Shown here piece by piece: positions 26,134 to 36,400 of a stretch of DNA of 64,000 nucleotides; position 1 is the stretch's first letter, and the number at the start of each line of letters is the position of its first letter. The notes under the pieces were generated by a model. That model searched no databases, was not told where the DNA came from, and worked only from the letters and a program-made list of their open reading frames with translations. This DNA comes from Bacteriovoracaceae bacterium (GTDB lineage: Bacteria > Bdellovibrionota > Bacteriovoracia > Bacteriovoracales > Bacteriovoracaceae). The stretch covers positions 62,001 to 126,000 of the forward strand of contig JAMPXB010000005.1 in NCBI GenBank assembly GCA_023701435.1, in the 5' to 3' direction. Position numbers and translations under genes: made by a program.

Positions 26134-26853
26134 TTACTTCGCTTCTTTTTGCCTGGTAAAACGAAAGAGACCGCCCAGAAAAGCCAGAAGGAAGATCAGC
26201 CCGAAATTATTTACCGGTCTGTCCTCATTATTTTCCACTTGATCAATTTTTGAGGCAATAGCACGGTTTTTTCCCTCTTCAACAGAAGCTGGAGAGCGTT
26301 CCATCTGAGTTCCGTCTTTTTCAGTAGAGTATTCGGGAGCAAAGACCACTTTAAGACCTTCTCCTTTAATGGTTCTGACACTTTTTTCAAATTCTCTCAG
26401 CTTAATTTGACTGGCCTTTAAGTCATTGGGAAAGATTGAGTTAACGATCATCTTCTCATTGCCATAATTAATGACCCGGAAGGTGCCAAATCCCAAATTT
26501 AAGCCCCAATAACGATTCTGAAAACTTTTGATCATCAGAATAACGTTTTCCCCTGGAATAAATTCTGGAACTCCTTCCACTTTGACATTTAAATCTCCCA
26601 GTTTTCCACCGGGATAATGAACGATGACCTCATTCATCCCAAAGAAGTCTGACTGCATGCCATACTCTTGGTTCATTTTAAAAATCATCTGAGTGGCAAT
26701 ACTGCCATTATCCAATTTAACGGGCTTACTGCTGAGATAGTGACCTATGACGATTCCATCTGCTTCACGTATCTGCTGATCCACGCTTTGCACCTGGAAG
26801 ACGGTCGCGCCTACTGGGAAAGAAAGGAAGAAGGCCAGAAGTCTGATAAACAA
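26134..26853 (-). CDS. exported protein with C-terminal membrane anchor
   Basis: A 239-residue protein with an N-terminal signal peptide (about 1-16) and a C-terminal segment NNFGLIFLLAFLGGLFRFTRQKEAK, hydrophobic then basic, like the tail of its neighbour at 24409. The middle is beta-rich (IREADGIVIGHYLSSKP, ENVILMIKSFQNRYWGLNLGFGTFRVI). I do not recognise the family. The start is TTG at 26853, supported by GAGGAG six bases upstream. The shared tail and short spacing suggest the pair are surface-displayed together. Confidence 0.75.
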   Translation of the reverse strand: MFIRLLAFFLSFPVGATVFQVQSVDQQIREADGIVIGHYLSSKPVKLDNGSIATQMIFKMNQEYGMQSDFFGMNEVIVHYPGGKLGDLNVKVEGVPEFIPGENVILMIKSFQNRYWGLNLGFGTFRVINYGNEKMIVNSIFPNDLKASQIKLREFEKSVRTIKGEGLKVVFAPEYSTEKDGTQMERSPASVEEGKNRAIASKIDQVENNEDRPVNNFGLIFLLAFLGGLFRFTRQKEAK

Positions 26854-26865
26854 AATAAGCTCCTC

Positions 26866-26898
26866 AGGTTTAACCTACTTATCTTGTCGGTTAAACCT
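26866..26898 (-). promoter_or_regulatory. Paired GGTTWAACC inverted repeat
   Basis: AGGTTTAACC (26866-26875) and GGTTAAACCT (26889-26898) are exact reverse complements around 13 bases. Each half is itself a near-palindrome, GGTTWAACC, and the centres are 22 bases apart, about two helical turns. No T tract follows on either strand, so a double operator for the 26134-24409 unit is likelier than a terminator. Confidence 0.5.
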
Positions 26899-26920
26899 AG
26901 GGAGAACTTGAATAAAATGA

Positions 26921-29560
26921 TCAGTTTTTCGGCAATGGCAGCAGATGGGTCCCCTTGGGATCAAAAAGAAGCTTCCAGCCTGCTAAATGCTGGAAACAAG
27001 TAGAAGAATCGATGACCACAATGGTGTTTTTAAGCTGAACCAAATCCTCTAAAAAGTGCCCCAGAAGCTTCAGTTCCTTTTCCGATAATCCAAAAGAGAT
27101 ATTTTCAAAAATGACCAGGGAGTTTTGAATGTTCTTCAATAGTTTAGAAAGAAGAAAAATTCGCTGTTTTTCTCCCCCCGACAAGGAGTTCAGGGCGCGG
27201 TCCAGGGAAAGATAATCCAGATTCAATATTTTAAGATATTCCCAGACTCTACGGTATTTGGGAGTTAAGGTAATCCGTTCAAGCACCTGACTAAGGGGCA
27301 AGTTATAGGCTTCGGCAACGGTCATCACTCCGTCTGAGATATTAGCGTAGAGAGGTTTAATTTTTAGACCCTTACAGTCTTCGCATTCCAGGACAATGTC
27401 TTCCAGATACTGCATTTCGATGACTATAGAGCCACGTCCTTCACACCGGGCACACATTCCCAAATCCGAGTTGGAAGAAAAGTGACCTTCCTTTAAATTC
27501 ATGCTTTTTGCGACAGGAAGTTTTAAAAAATGTTTACGAATAACTGAGGCTAGTTCAGTGATCGTTCCAACTGTAGAGCGGGAAGTGAAACGATTTAAAT
27601 CGCTGGCAATCACCAACACATCATCAAACTTAGCCGGACTCTTCACGGATTTTGCATAAAACTCATCTTCTTCCAACCATTCTCCGTAGACTTTCTTATA
27701 AAGGGTATTACCCATGATACGGATGATGTTTGAAGTTTTACCTGTACCGGAAGCTCCAGTGACCCAAGTCATCTCATTGATCGGCAATTTAAAATCAGAG
27801 TAAGACTTCCCAAATATTTCTGGACCAGTTACCTCGATAAATTCCGGATATTTATTATTAACCCGCTTCTTATCCCAGACCACTTCTTCTTTATTTTTAA
27901 AGTAAGATTTAGGCTCCCCTTGATAAATGATCTCTCCGCCTTTTTTTCCAGATCCTGGCCCCATGATGATGAGATGATCAGCAGCTTTTTGAATCTGTTC
28001 CGAGTGGTCGATCAGGATGACGGTGTTTCCTTGTTCAATGATCAGTCTCAGACCCTGCAAAAGGTTTTCCAGTTCATTACGGGCAAGTCCAACACTCGGT
28101 TCATCCAAAACAAACAAGCTATCTGTTCCCTTAAAAGAAAGATATTTAATTAGCAGCAGTCTTTGATATTCACCGGCCGAAAGTGTTTTGGCCTTTCTTA
28201 GTAATGAGAGATGATTAAGACCCATATCCATGGCCATCTTTAATTTCTCACATATATCACCAAAGATTCTTTTTTCATGAGCTGTAGCAAGAGCTCGAGT
28301 CTGACAAAAGAGTGGATAGGCTTCCTCCACCGTCAGTCCCATTACTTCTTCTAGTCCCCAATCCTTACCTCTTAGGTTCACACGATAATGATGAATATTT
28401 TTATTCAGGCGGGAGGAATGACAAACCAGACAAGGTTCTTCACGCTGCATGTGACGGATATAAATCCGCACTGAAGGCTTATACTTTTTACTTTCCAAAT
28501 AAAGTTTTAAGTCTCGATAGCCGGGGTAAGACCCCTGCCCTTCTTCCAATAACGAGAAGAATTCCTTGGGCAATTTTTTAATTGGAGTATCTAGCGGTAT
28601 TTTCTTTTTCTTGAGCAGCTTTAAAAGCTCTTCATAAGCGTCCTGAAAAGGTCCGTAATTTAGAAGCTTGAGTCCGCCCTCTTGGATCGTTAAATCACGA
28701 TCGATGATCTTTTTCTCATCATAAATAAGGTTAGCACCATAACCGTTACAACTAGGACAGGCACCGAGGGCACTGTATGGAGAGAAAGCGCTGACAGTAT
28801 TAGCGGCAATAGATTCAAAGTCACACTTAGGACAGACCTTTTCGAAATGAAATTTTAGGAGCTGGGGCTTTTTCATCTGATCGCCCCAAATAAAGAAATT
28901 TATATGGTATTGATCGAGCTTTAATTCCTTCCAGCGCTTTTCCAGATTAGTAAGATTATCCCACTTAAATCGCAGAACTTCCCATAACTCGTCTTCCGGA
29001 GTGAAAGCTTCTACAGTCTTACGTTTTTGCGAATAAGACCGCGGCGGAAGATAGTCTTCCCCATTTACTCGCTGAAATTCGTTCGGTCCTAAAAGGATAT
29101 AAAAAACCCCTTCAGTATTCTTAGGGGCCTGGGCCTTTAACTGCTCAGCGATGGGCTTAATCTCAAGCTCTAGCGAGTGCGTAGGACAAAGCTCCCTGGA
29201 GAAGCTAAAGAAGAGGTTCTGCAGACTATCGGTAAGCCGCATAACATCTGCTACCACCGATCGAGAACCTACTACCGGGTTTATTTGAGGTAATCCAAAA
29301 ACAGGCAATACTGGAAAAATTTGATCCACATCGACAGCAGCTGGTCGCTCAACAAAGAACTTCATGGAATTAGGAAAAGAGTTAACAAAGCGGCGCTTTG
29401 ACTCAGTTAACAGAGTATGAAAGGCGAGCGAGGTCTTCCCAGAACCAGAAGGTCCGGCAAAACAAATTAATTTTCTAAGAGGAATATTGAGATCGACGTT
29501 TTTAAGGTTATGAACCCGGGCGCCACGAATTTCAATAAATTCAACATCGTGCTTTTCCAT
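26921..29560 (-). CDS. divergent UvrA-like ABC ATPase
   Basis: An 879-residue UvrA paralogue. UvrA scans DNA for damage as a dimer in nucleotide excision repair. Seen in order: Walker A GPSGSGKT (36-43), zinc module CPKC...CPSC, a CLVC pair, signature LSAGEYQRLL, Walker B LFVLDEPSVGL and H-loop LIDHS of the first ATPase, then Walker A GASGTGKT, zinc finger CARC...CEDC, and signature LSGGEKQRI. The second Walker B reads LVIFENISFGL (D-E replaced by E-N) and the H-loop VIDSS lacks its histidine, so the second ATPase site looks inactive. A housekeeping uvrA may exist elsewhere. ATG 29560 chosen. An upstream TTG lies in the rpsI terminator. Confidence 0.85.
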   Translation of the reverse strand: MEKHDVEFIEIRGARVHNLKNVDLNIPLRKLICFAGPSGSGKTSLAFHTLLTESKRRFVNSFPNSMKFFVERPAAVDVDQIFPVLPVFGLPQINPVVGSRSVVADVMRLTDSLQNLFFSFSRELCPTHSLELEIKPIAEQLKAQAPKNTEGVFYILLGPNEFQRVNGEDYLPPRSYSQKRKTVEAFTPEDELWEVLRFKWDNLTNLEKRWKELKLDQYHINFFIWGDQMKKPQLLKFHFEKVCPKCDFESIAANTVSAFSPYSALGACPSCNGYGANLIYDEKKIIDRDLTIQEGGLKLLNYGPFQDAYEELLKLLKKKKIPLDTPIKKLPKEFFSLLEEGQGSYPGYRDLKLYLESKKYKPSVRIYIRHMQREEPCLVCHSSRLNKNIHHYRVNLRGKDWGLEEVMGLTVEEAYPLFCQTRALATAHEKRIFGDICEKLKMAMDMGLNHLSLLRKAKTLSAGEYQRLLLIKYLSFKGTDSLFVLDEPSVGLARNELENLLQGLRLIIEQGNTVILIDHSEQIQKAADHLIIMGPGSGKKGGEIIYQGEPKSYFKNKEEVVWDKKRVNNKYPEFIEVTGPEIFGKSYSDFKLPINEMTWVTGASGTGKTSNIIRIMGNTLYKKVYGEWLEEDEFYAKSVKSPAKFDDVLVIASDLNRFTSRSTVGTITELASVIRKHFLKLPVAKSMNLKEGHFSSNSDLGMCARCEGRGSIVIEMQYLEDIVLECEDCKGLKIKPLYANISDGVMTVAEAYNLPLSQVLERITLTPKYRRVWEYLKILNLDYLSLDRALNSLSGGEKQRIFLLSKLLKNIQNSLVIFENISFGLSEKELKLLGHFLEDLVQLKNTIVVIDSSTCFQHLAGWKLLFDPKGTHLLPLPKN

Positions 29561-29582
29561 GAAGAATAAGATGCCACGAGAG

Positions 29583-29610
29583 AAATAAAAAGGCCCCAAA
29601 AAGGGGCCTT
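29583..29610 (-). terminator. Terminator after rplM-rpsI
   Basis: On the minus strand AAGGCCCC, loop TTTTT, GGGGCCTT, then TTTATTT. A tandem CTGTATAA repeat (29611-29618 and 29622-29629) lies between it and rpsI, with no function I can assign. Confidence 0.92.
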
Positions 29611-29641
29611 CTGTATAAGCACTGTATAATTTTTGTAGAAA

Positions 29642-30043
29642 TTAACGCTTAGAGAACTGGTACGATTTACGAGCACCAGACTTACCATACTTCTTACGTT
29701 CAACTTTTCTTGAGTCACGAGTTAAGAAGCCAGCAGTTTTAAGTTCGCCTCTAGAATTAGGAGCTAGCTTAAGAAGTGCACGAGCGATACCAAGACGGAT
29801 AGCACCAGCTTGACCAGTAACACCACCGCCTTTTACGTTAATATTGAAATCGTAGTTTTCATTCATCTTTAAAAGATTAAGAGGTTGAAAAACGATGTAA
29901 CGGCTTGTCGCTTTAGGGAAGTAGTTCTGTACGTCACGTGCATTGATAAGGATTTTACCAGTACCACGAGAAACGTAAACACGAGCTACTGCTGATTTAC
30001 GACGGCCGATAGTGTGAAGATCATAAGATTTAGCTTTGCTCAT
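29642..30043 (-). CDS. rpsI: 30S ribosomal protein S9
   Basis: A 133-residue small-subunit protein whose C-terminal tail reaches the P-site tRNA. The sequence has the conserved GRRKSAVARVYV, GGGVTGQAGAIRLGIARALL and the basic end KSGARKSYQFSKR, with the invariant S-K-R terminus. Cotranscribed with rplM, 16 bases upstream, and closed by a strong terminator. Confidence 0.99.
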   Translation of the reverse strand: MSKAKSYDLHTIGRRKSAVARVYVSRGTGKILINARDVQNYFPKATSRYIVFQPLNLLKMNENYDFNINVKGGGVTGQAGAIRLGIARALLKLAPNSRGELKTAGFLTRDSRKVERKKYGKSGARKSYQFSKR

Positions 30044-30059
30044 ATCTTTCTACCTTTAA

Positions 30060-30506
30060 TTAAAATTTGAAAGTTAGTGGTTCAGGCTTCTGAGCTTCGT
30101 GTGTATGTGTTGGACCAACAAATACTTTAAGCTTAGTAAACTGCGAACGGCCTAGAGTGTTTTTACCAAGCATACCTTTAACAGCTTCTTCAACGATAAG
30201 CTCAGGATGTTTAGCAAGTTGTTCTTTAGCAGTACGCTTCTTAATTCCACCAATGTGGTTTGTATGCCAGAAATAGTTCTTATCGTCCCATTTCTTACCA
30301 GTGAATTTCACTTTTTCAGCATTTACAACGATAACGAAATCGCCAGCGTCATTGTGAGTAGTGAACTGAGGCTTGTGTTTACCGCGAAGAATTTTCGCGA
30401 TTTCAGATGCCAGACGACCAACAACCATATCTGTTGCGTCTACTACGAACCACTTTTTATCGCCCATTTCGGCTTTAGTGATCGTATACGATTTCTGAGT
30501 GATCAT
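30060..30506 (-). CDS. rplM: 50S ribosomal protein L13
   Basis: A 148-residue early-assembly large-subunit protein. Conserved blocks: KWFVVDATDMVVGRLASEIAKILRGKHKP, NAEKVKFTGKKWDDKNYFWHT, and GMLGKNTLGRSQFTKLKVFVG. The ATG at 30506 lies seven bases after GGAAGG. A TTG two codons earlier lacks this spacing. It leads the rplM-rpsI operon. Confidence 0.99.
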   Translation of the reverse strand: MITQKSYTITKAEMGDKKWFVVDATDMVVGRLASEIAKILRGKHKPQFTTHNDAGDFVIVVNAEKVKFTGKKWDDKNYFWHTNHIGGIKKRTAKEQLAKHPELIVEEAVKGMLGKNTLGRSQFTKLKVFVGPTHTHEAQKPEPLTFKF

Positions 30507-30541
30507 AATCAACCTTCCATTAATTAATAAAAATTTTGTCC

Positions 30542-30571
30542 CTTATAGTGAACATTGCGGCCATACGTCAA
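30542..30571 (-). promoter_or_regulatory. rplM-rpsI promoter
   Basis: On the minus strand TTGACG (30571-30566), 18 bases, TATAAG (30547-30542), giving a leader of about 30 bases before the ATG at 30506. A close match to a vegetative promoter, as expected for ribosomal genes. Confidence 0.7.
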
Positions 30572-30639
30572 GAACAACTCGCTAAGCCAACTTGCTAAGG
30601 GTCAGCGGGAGTAGTCAGGCTCTTTTAAAATGCGGGGGA

Positions 30640-33462
30640 TTAAAAGAAGCCGATTGACACATGGAAGCGTCCAGGGTCCTCTAAATTACCACTGGCATCT
30701 TTCTTTCTCAAGAGTTTTATTCCGTAGTCAAAGTCTAAGGTACCTACTGGGGTTAAAATCTTAAAAGTAACCCCTACTGAATCATTGAGTTCCCTTAAAT
30801 CCACACGGTTAACGAACACGCGTCCCGCATCATAAAAAACCCCGGTCATGAGGTTGTCGCTTATAAAGTAGCGGGGCTCAAGTTTGAAGTTGGCCAAATA
30901 AGCTCTGTTGTCGACCCGGATTTCTGAAATGTCTTGATCATTAGGGAGGCGATTCATCTCCTCGTCACTATAGCCTCGTACGATATCCATACCGGTTAAG
31001 CGAAAGACCTTAATATTAGGAATGTAGCCCTCGGTTTGTTCCACCCCATCAATGATCACTTTATCCCGGGCCAGGTTCTCCTGGATTCCCCCTACGAGTG
31101 AAATCGCGACCGTCCCATTTTTAAAAGGAACATAGAGGCGGTTGCGGGAAATAAGTTTGTAATAATCAATAGTGAGATCCGGTTCCTTTTGGGACAAAAA
31201 ATAGGGGTTGGCGAACTCGGACGATACATTAAAGAAGGCGCCCTTTAAAGGATTTACCTGGCTGTCACGCAGGTCATAGGTAAGACTTGGAGTGATGGCC
31301 CCAATTTGAAAACTGCCATTATCGATCTCTTGGGTGGCATTGTACTGGATAATATCTTCATACTGATATCTCAAAGAAGCCGACAGTCTTTTGGTAAGAT
31401 CTCTGGTCAGGGTACTGTTGACCCTTAAAATGTTGGCATCAAAAGAATAGAAACGTCTGGTTTGATAAGCGATACCAGCTCCCAGATCAATCAAGGAATC
31501 AAATATGTCACCCTGATTAAAAGAGAGCGAAGTATTGTGTTCCAGAATGTTCTCGGCTTCTTCTCTTCTTTCCGGATCCAGGGTTCGAAAACTCAATCTT
31601 TGGTTAAGCTGACTGCGCAAAGTAACGGTACGGTTATAGCCTCCGATATTCTGGTAGGTGGCGGTTCCGGTTAATTTAATTCCAAGGTCAGTACGGTAAC
31701 CAGGAGCTATCTCAATTAATCCATATTCCCTTTCCACCACTTTCACTATCAAATCAGTCGCTGCGTTTTTAGAGTTATGTCGTAGAGGAAGGACACTCAC
31801 TGAGGTGAAAAGCCCGGTAGCCGAAAGGGCTGACTCAATGTCCCTGGTCTTAGAAGGAGTCACAATCTCCCCTTCTTCGAGTTGGACTTTTTTCCAGATC
31901 ACTTTTTTCTTGGTTTTATCATTACCTAGATAGAGCACACGATTTAGCTTAATGATTGGTCCGGGCTCTACTTTAAATCTGATATCAACTTCTGCTCCTG
32001 ACTTTGAATAAAGGACCAGATCACTCTCGTTGGCATTAGTGACTTCGGCATAATAGTAACCTGCTTCCTGGAGAATGGTTGCTACTTTGCGGATATCTTC
32101 CACCATCGCCAATGGATTAAAGGGACTACCTTCTTTATTTTCGAAAGACTCCAGGATTCTATTTTCAAATCCTGCCGGCAAACCCTCAAAATTGATTTTC
32201 CGCGTATGGGCCATTATCCCTTCTTGAATATTGTATTCAATATTGGCCACTTTCTTGTCTGCATCTAAAGTCGTAACAGGATCAAGCACACGGACCTGAA
32301 CGAATCCTCTTTGGATATATTGAGTTTTTAAATATTCCTGAAAGTAAGATAGATATTCGTGGTCGTAGAACTTTAAAGAAGCAAGTTCAAAGGCTTCTTT
32401 TTTATACATTTTATTCAGTTTTTCATCGCTAAAATAAAGGTTTCCAGTGAATGTTACCTTTTTAACACGGGTCTTTCCATCTTCATTAAGAAATAGTCGG
32501 TACAGCCGTACTGTCTCATTATATTTATTTTTATATTCAGAAGTTTCTATCCGGTATTCCGCATTTAAAAGAGCTTTATTGCGATAATGCTCCGTGAGTG
32601 CGTTTTTAATAGTAATCTCATTCAATGGCCTTTTATACTTTCTAAACAAATCAACCATTAGCTCATGAATGACTTCCCGGTCTTCACGTTGAAGATTTTT
32701 AAAATCAAAGGCAAAAAGCTGATCATTACTCACTTTTATTTTTAAGGTAACTCGGTTCTTTTTAATTACAGGTGTAAAATTCAGACCTATCAGATAGTAG
32801 CCATAAGAGAATAGTTCCTTTTGTGCATCATCCAGATCGTTTTTAAATTTAACGACATCAAAAGGTTTATTATAAAGATTCAGAAATTTATTTTTTAAGT
32901 GTTCCCGGACATATTGAGATTGGGAATTGGTACTGATCGTTTTGAAAATCCGTGGTTTCCCAAGTGTAATCACAACATTGATGTAAACTTTTTCATCCTT
33001 TTCAATGACTTCATAGGAATGCGAATTTTCAGGAAAACCAAAGCCCTCTAGTCGCGTCTTAAGCCCATCCAGCGTCGCATTTAGCTTTTGCGATTCGAAA
33101 AACTCCCCTTCGCGAACATTTAAGAGCTGAATAGGATCATACTCAATATTTCTGTCAGTAAAACCTATGTTGATTTCTTTGATAACCGGCTTCAAATTGA
33201 ACTTAATGGAGAGAGAGTATTTTCCCTCTTCTTCAACGAGTTCATAGGTGAAGGTCTGATAGCCGCCGTCAGAAGCCATCACCCGCAAAGTGTCCTTGAG
33301 GTGAACCAGGCTTCTATAATCTCCAAGAAGATTATTAAACCTGGCAGTTCTCTGGGTACAAGTATCCGAAGGCGGACAATCCACCTTGATTTTGCTCAGT
33401 GAGAAGTTTGTTGAAGCAAAAACTAACATTGAATTTAGGATCAATATCAGGAGTACCATCAT
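30640..33462 (-). CDS. tamA: Omp85-family outer-membrane protein (TamA-like)
   Basis: A 940-residue protein with a signal peptide (cleavage near VFA), several POTRA-type domains over residues 60-560 (for example VKKVTFTGNLYFSDEKLNKMY and VRVLDPVTTLDADKKVANIEYNIQEG), and a C-terminal beta barrel of about 350 residues with VRGYSDEEMNRLP as the conserved barrel loop and an aromatic end (RFHVSIGFF). It is longer than Escherichia coli TamA, with more POTRA repeats, so BamA is possible. Its four-base overlap with the tamB-like gene upstream makes TamA more likely. Role: insertion or lipid transport at the outer membrane. No terminator seen downstream. Confidence 0.88.
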   Translation of the reverse strand: MMVLLILILNSMLVFASTNFSLSKIKVDCPPSDTCTQRTARFNNLLGDYRSLVHLKDTLRVMASDGGYQTFTYELVEEEGKYSLSIKFNLKPVIKEINIGFTDRNIEYDPIQLLNVREGEFFESQKLNATLDGLKTRLEGFGFPENSHSYEVIEKDEKVYINVVITLGKPRIFKTISTNSQSQYVREHLKNKFLNLYNKPFDVVKFKNDLDDAQKELFSYGYYLIGLNFTPVIKKNRVTLKIKVSNDQLFAFDFKNLQREDREVIHELMVDLFRKYKRPLNEITIKNALTEHYRNKALLNAEYRIETSEYKNKYNETVRLYRLFLNEDGKTRVKKVTFTGNLYFSDEKLNKMYKKEAFELASLKFYDHEYLSYFQEYLKTQYIQRGFVQVRVLDPVTTLDADKKVANIEYNIQEGIMAHTRKINFEGLPAGFENRILESFENKEGSPFNPLAMVEDIRKVATILQEAGYYYAEVTNANESDLVLYSKSGAEVDIRFKVEPGPIIKLNRVLYLGNDKTKKKVIWKKVQLEEGEIVTPSKTRDIESALSATGLFTSVSVLPLRHNSKNAATDLIVKVVEREYGLIEIAPGYRTDLGIKLTGTATYQNIGGYNRTVTLRSQLNQRLSFRTLDPERREEAENILEHNTSLSFNQGDIFDSLIDLGAGIAYQTRRFYSFDANILRVNSTLTRDLTKRLSASLRYQYEDIIQYNATQEIDNGSFQIGAITPSLTYDLRDSQVNPLKGAFFNVSSEFANPYFLSQKEPDLTIDYYKLISRNRLYVPFKNGTVAISLVGGIQENLARDKVIIDGVEQTEGYIPNIKVFRLTGMDIVRGYSDEEMNRLPNDQDISEIRVDNRAYLANFKLEPRYFISDNLMTGVFYDAGRVFVNRVDLRELNDSVGVTFKILTPVGTLDFDYGIKLLRKKDASGNLEDPGRFHVSIGFF

Positions 33463-36400
33463 TTAAAGGTCCACCTGAACTTTACGTCACCGCCAATAGA
33501 ATTATCTATGACATCCTCCTGGCCTTCTTCATTTGTCCTCAATTCGTATACACCTTCCAGTTGAATTTTCCTAGTAAGGCCATAGTTTAAGTTCATGCTC
33601 TGTCGTTGCCCAATACTTCCACCCATGGTGCTGGAAACAGATAAGGTCAGAGCTTCATCCAGGCGTTTTTTTAATTCAATTTTAGTCGCAGAACGGGTTC
33701 TGCCGATTGCTCCACCCTGGCCAGACTGGCCTTCTTGCGTTCTTCCAGTCAATAAGCTGTCAGTACCAGATTGTTCGATCACGGTTCCTAGATTTACTTG
33801 AAGTCCAAATTGTTTATTCAAGATATCACTTATTTTAAAGCGATCAAAAACAAAGGAGCCTACCCCTACCTGATTAAGACTCTGTTGATCTTCAGGCCTT
33901 AAGGCACTTTGAATTTCGTCGGTATATCCAAAGGCAATCAACGAGAGGATTGATGGGCGTGGCAGAGCGGGATCTGATGTTAAATCAAAATTAAATCGCT
34001 CCAGATCACCATAAGCTTTAGGATAAACGCGGTAGTTGGAAATATATGTCAGGGCCTGAACGTCAAAATCAGGATTACTTAATGCTTTTTTGGGGCTGAA
34101 GTTAATATCAGCCGAAGTAATCATGTACTCATTGTTCTTAAAAAAGATTCGGGAAGAATTAGGAGGAGTACGAAGTCTTCCTTCCCCTCTTGGCTGGGAA
34201 GGATTTCCGGTGAGTCTAACTTCACCAAGTAGCGCTACATCCATTAACGAATTTGTTATCCTTACCGGATTTTCTACTTTAACGTTAACATTCAAATTAA
34301 GTAATTTACCAATTGGTGATTCCTGATTTTTTGGAAGAAATCTGATTTGCGAGAAAGCTGCTGACTTGGAACTAAATTCGTTCAATTCATTCACAATCTG
34401 GGCTTTATTAACGATTAGATCACCGCTTACATTATAGGGCAGGTTATTTCCCAGCACGACCCCTTCGCCCGAGAGGTTTATAATTGATTTCCCGAGAATA
34501 GGTATCTCAGCTTTATCAAAGATAAACTTTAAATTGACGTCCGGTTTATCGGCACCCAAATAGACATCACCTAAAAGTTCTACGGAACCGGCTTCGAGAG
34601 AGGTCTTCAACTCTCGAATGGTAAGGCGCCCATTGGCATAATCAAGAAAGTACTTAAGATCATTTATTGGTATAGGGAAAGCATCAATTGTTAAATCCAG
34701 CTCATCGGACTGGGAAGTAACCCTTAGATCAAAATCAGCCCCATTTCCGAAGACATTGAAAATGTTTTTGATTTTTCCTTCAGCAGATAAAATAGGGGCA
34801 AGCAGGATTTCTAAAATTTTTGAATCAAAATGATATTCGTGGATGAGAGTAACTTTTTTTCCAAAAAACCCTTCTCCCCTTGTCTGAACTTTAAAATCTT
34901 CATCCTTAATATCCAGGTTCCAGTTTTCAATAACGCTATTTTTCACCAAAAACTGCGGCTTACGAGAGTAATAATTCACACTAAAACTTGGGTGATTAAA
35001 GACCAGTTGCTTTAAATTCCCCTTTAAGTCCAGATGACTAAAGCCATCTTGAAATTTTGTACTTAATTCAAAATCAGTTCGACCTGTGAATTCCTCTGCC
35101 TCCAGATGTTGTCCTAAAATACTAACCAGGAGAGGCTTTATGTTATCAGACTTAATTTTTAGAAATAAATCGGAAGCAAGCCCCTTCTTAAGTGCCAGAT
35201 TGAAGTTGGAACTCAATATTCCGCCCATTACAGTTGTGTTACCCGATATTCGAGCAGGAATGATATTCATTGTGACAAAAGAATCTTTAAACTTATAGTT
35301 TGGTGAGTGAGTATCAAAGGCCGTTGATTCCAACTTCAAACGATAGTTATCTGTTGTTCCAGTCCCCGTAACAGCTCCTGAAACTTTAGCATCAACATTC
35401 AATTTGAGACGTTTACTGAAATGGAAAGAAGATAATTCCAAATTTTCCCATCGGTATCTAACTTTTATAGACTTGTCCTTCAACCCGAATTGAGAATCTC
35501 CATAAATCATGCCTTTGGATTTAAAGGCTACTAAATCTTTAAAATATAATATTCTATCAAGAAGTGAAATATTGAAAGAACCCGAACTTATCGTTTCTCC
35601 ATAAACCAATAAATCAGAAAAGTGGACTCGCGAGCGCAATTTTAAATCATCCATGGTGGTTTTACCAAAGATGTCCACCTCAACCCTGGCCTTGTAATTT
35701 AAGTCCTCAGGAAGAAAATTAAGGTCTTTCATTATGGGATAAATAATTTGGTTTAAATCACTGGTATTGGTTTCACCAGAACTGATACCAATAGCAATAT
35801 CCTTGTCTCTATAATTGACCACTCCATTGCCAGAAAGGTTCGTTCGGCCAAACGTAGTTTCCATTTTCTTGATAATGACATTTGAAGCGGCTAGATCAAT
35901 GGCAATGTCTTTTTCAGCTTCTCCCAATTTATATCCCAGGATTTCAAATCCCTTGGTCTTGCCCTTCAGGCCAATAATTGTATTGTGGAGTGGGCCCGAT
36001 ACGTTGACGCTTAATTCTCCCACACCTTTAATGTCGAGATTCGATATATTTCCAAAATCTTCCAGATCAACCATGGCATCTGGTACATTGAACTGAACTT
36101 TTTCCTTATTAACAAACCCATCAACTTCTAATTTTGAGTGGGCCAACTCTACAGAAGCACTCATTTGAAATTCATTATTGATAACTGCGAACTGCGAATT
36201 GGTCAGTTTGGCTTGCTTAATCATTAACACTTCAAATGGCTTATAGGCGTCTCCTACGACCAATCCAAGATTTCTAACAGTGAAATTATCACGGGGAGTA
36301 AAATAGAGATTTTTGTCTTTATATGAGAATTTTATTACTCCACTTAGTTTTCCTTTTAAGACATTTAAATTTGGGCCCAAAAATTTCAGGGCATTATTCA

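Noticed and set aside
26668-27003. 111-residue plus-strand open frame
   Set aside because: It lies over the 26134 gene, the double operator and the end of the UvrA-like gene, and has no recognisable protein features.
29611-29629. CTGTATAA tandem repeat as promoter or operator
   Set aside because: Two short copies next to the rpsI stop; no -35 match and no obvious gene to control.
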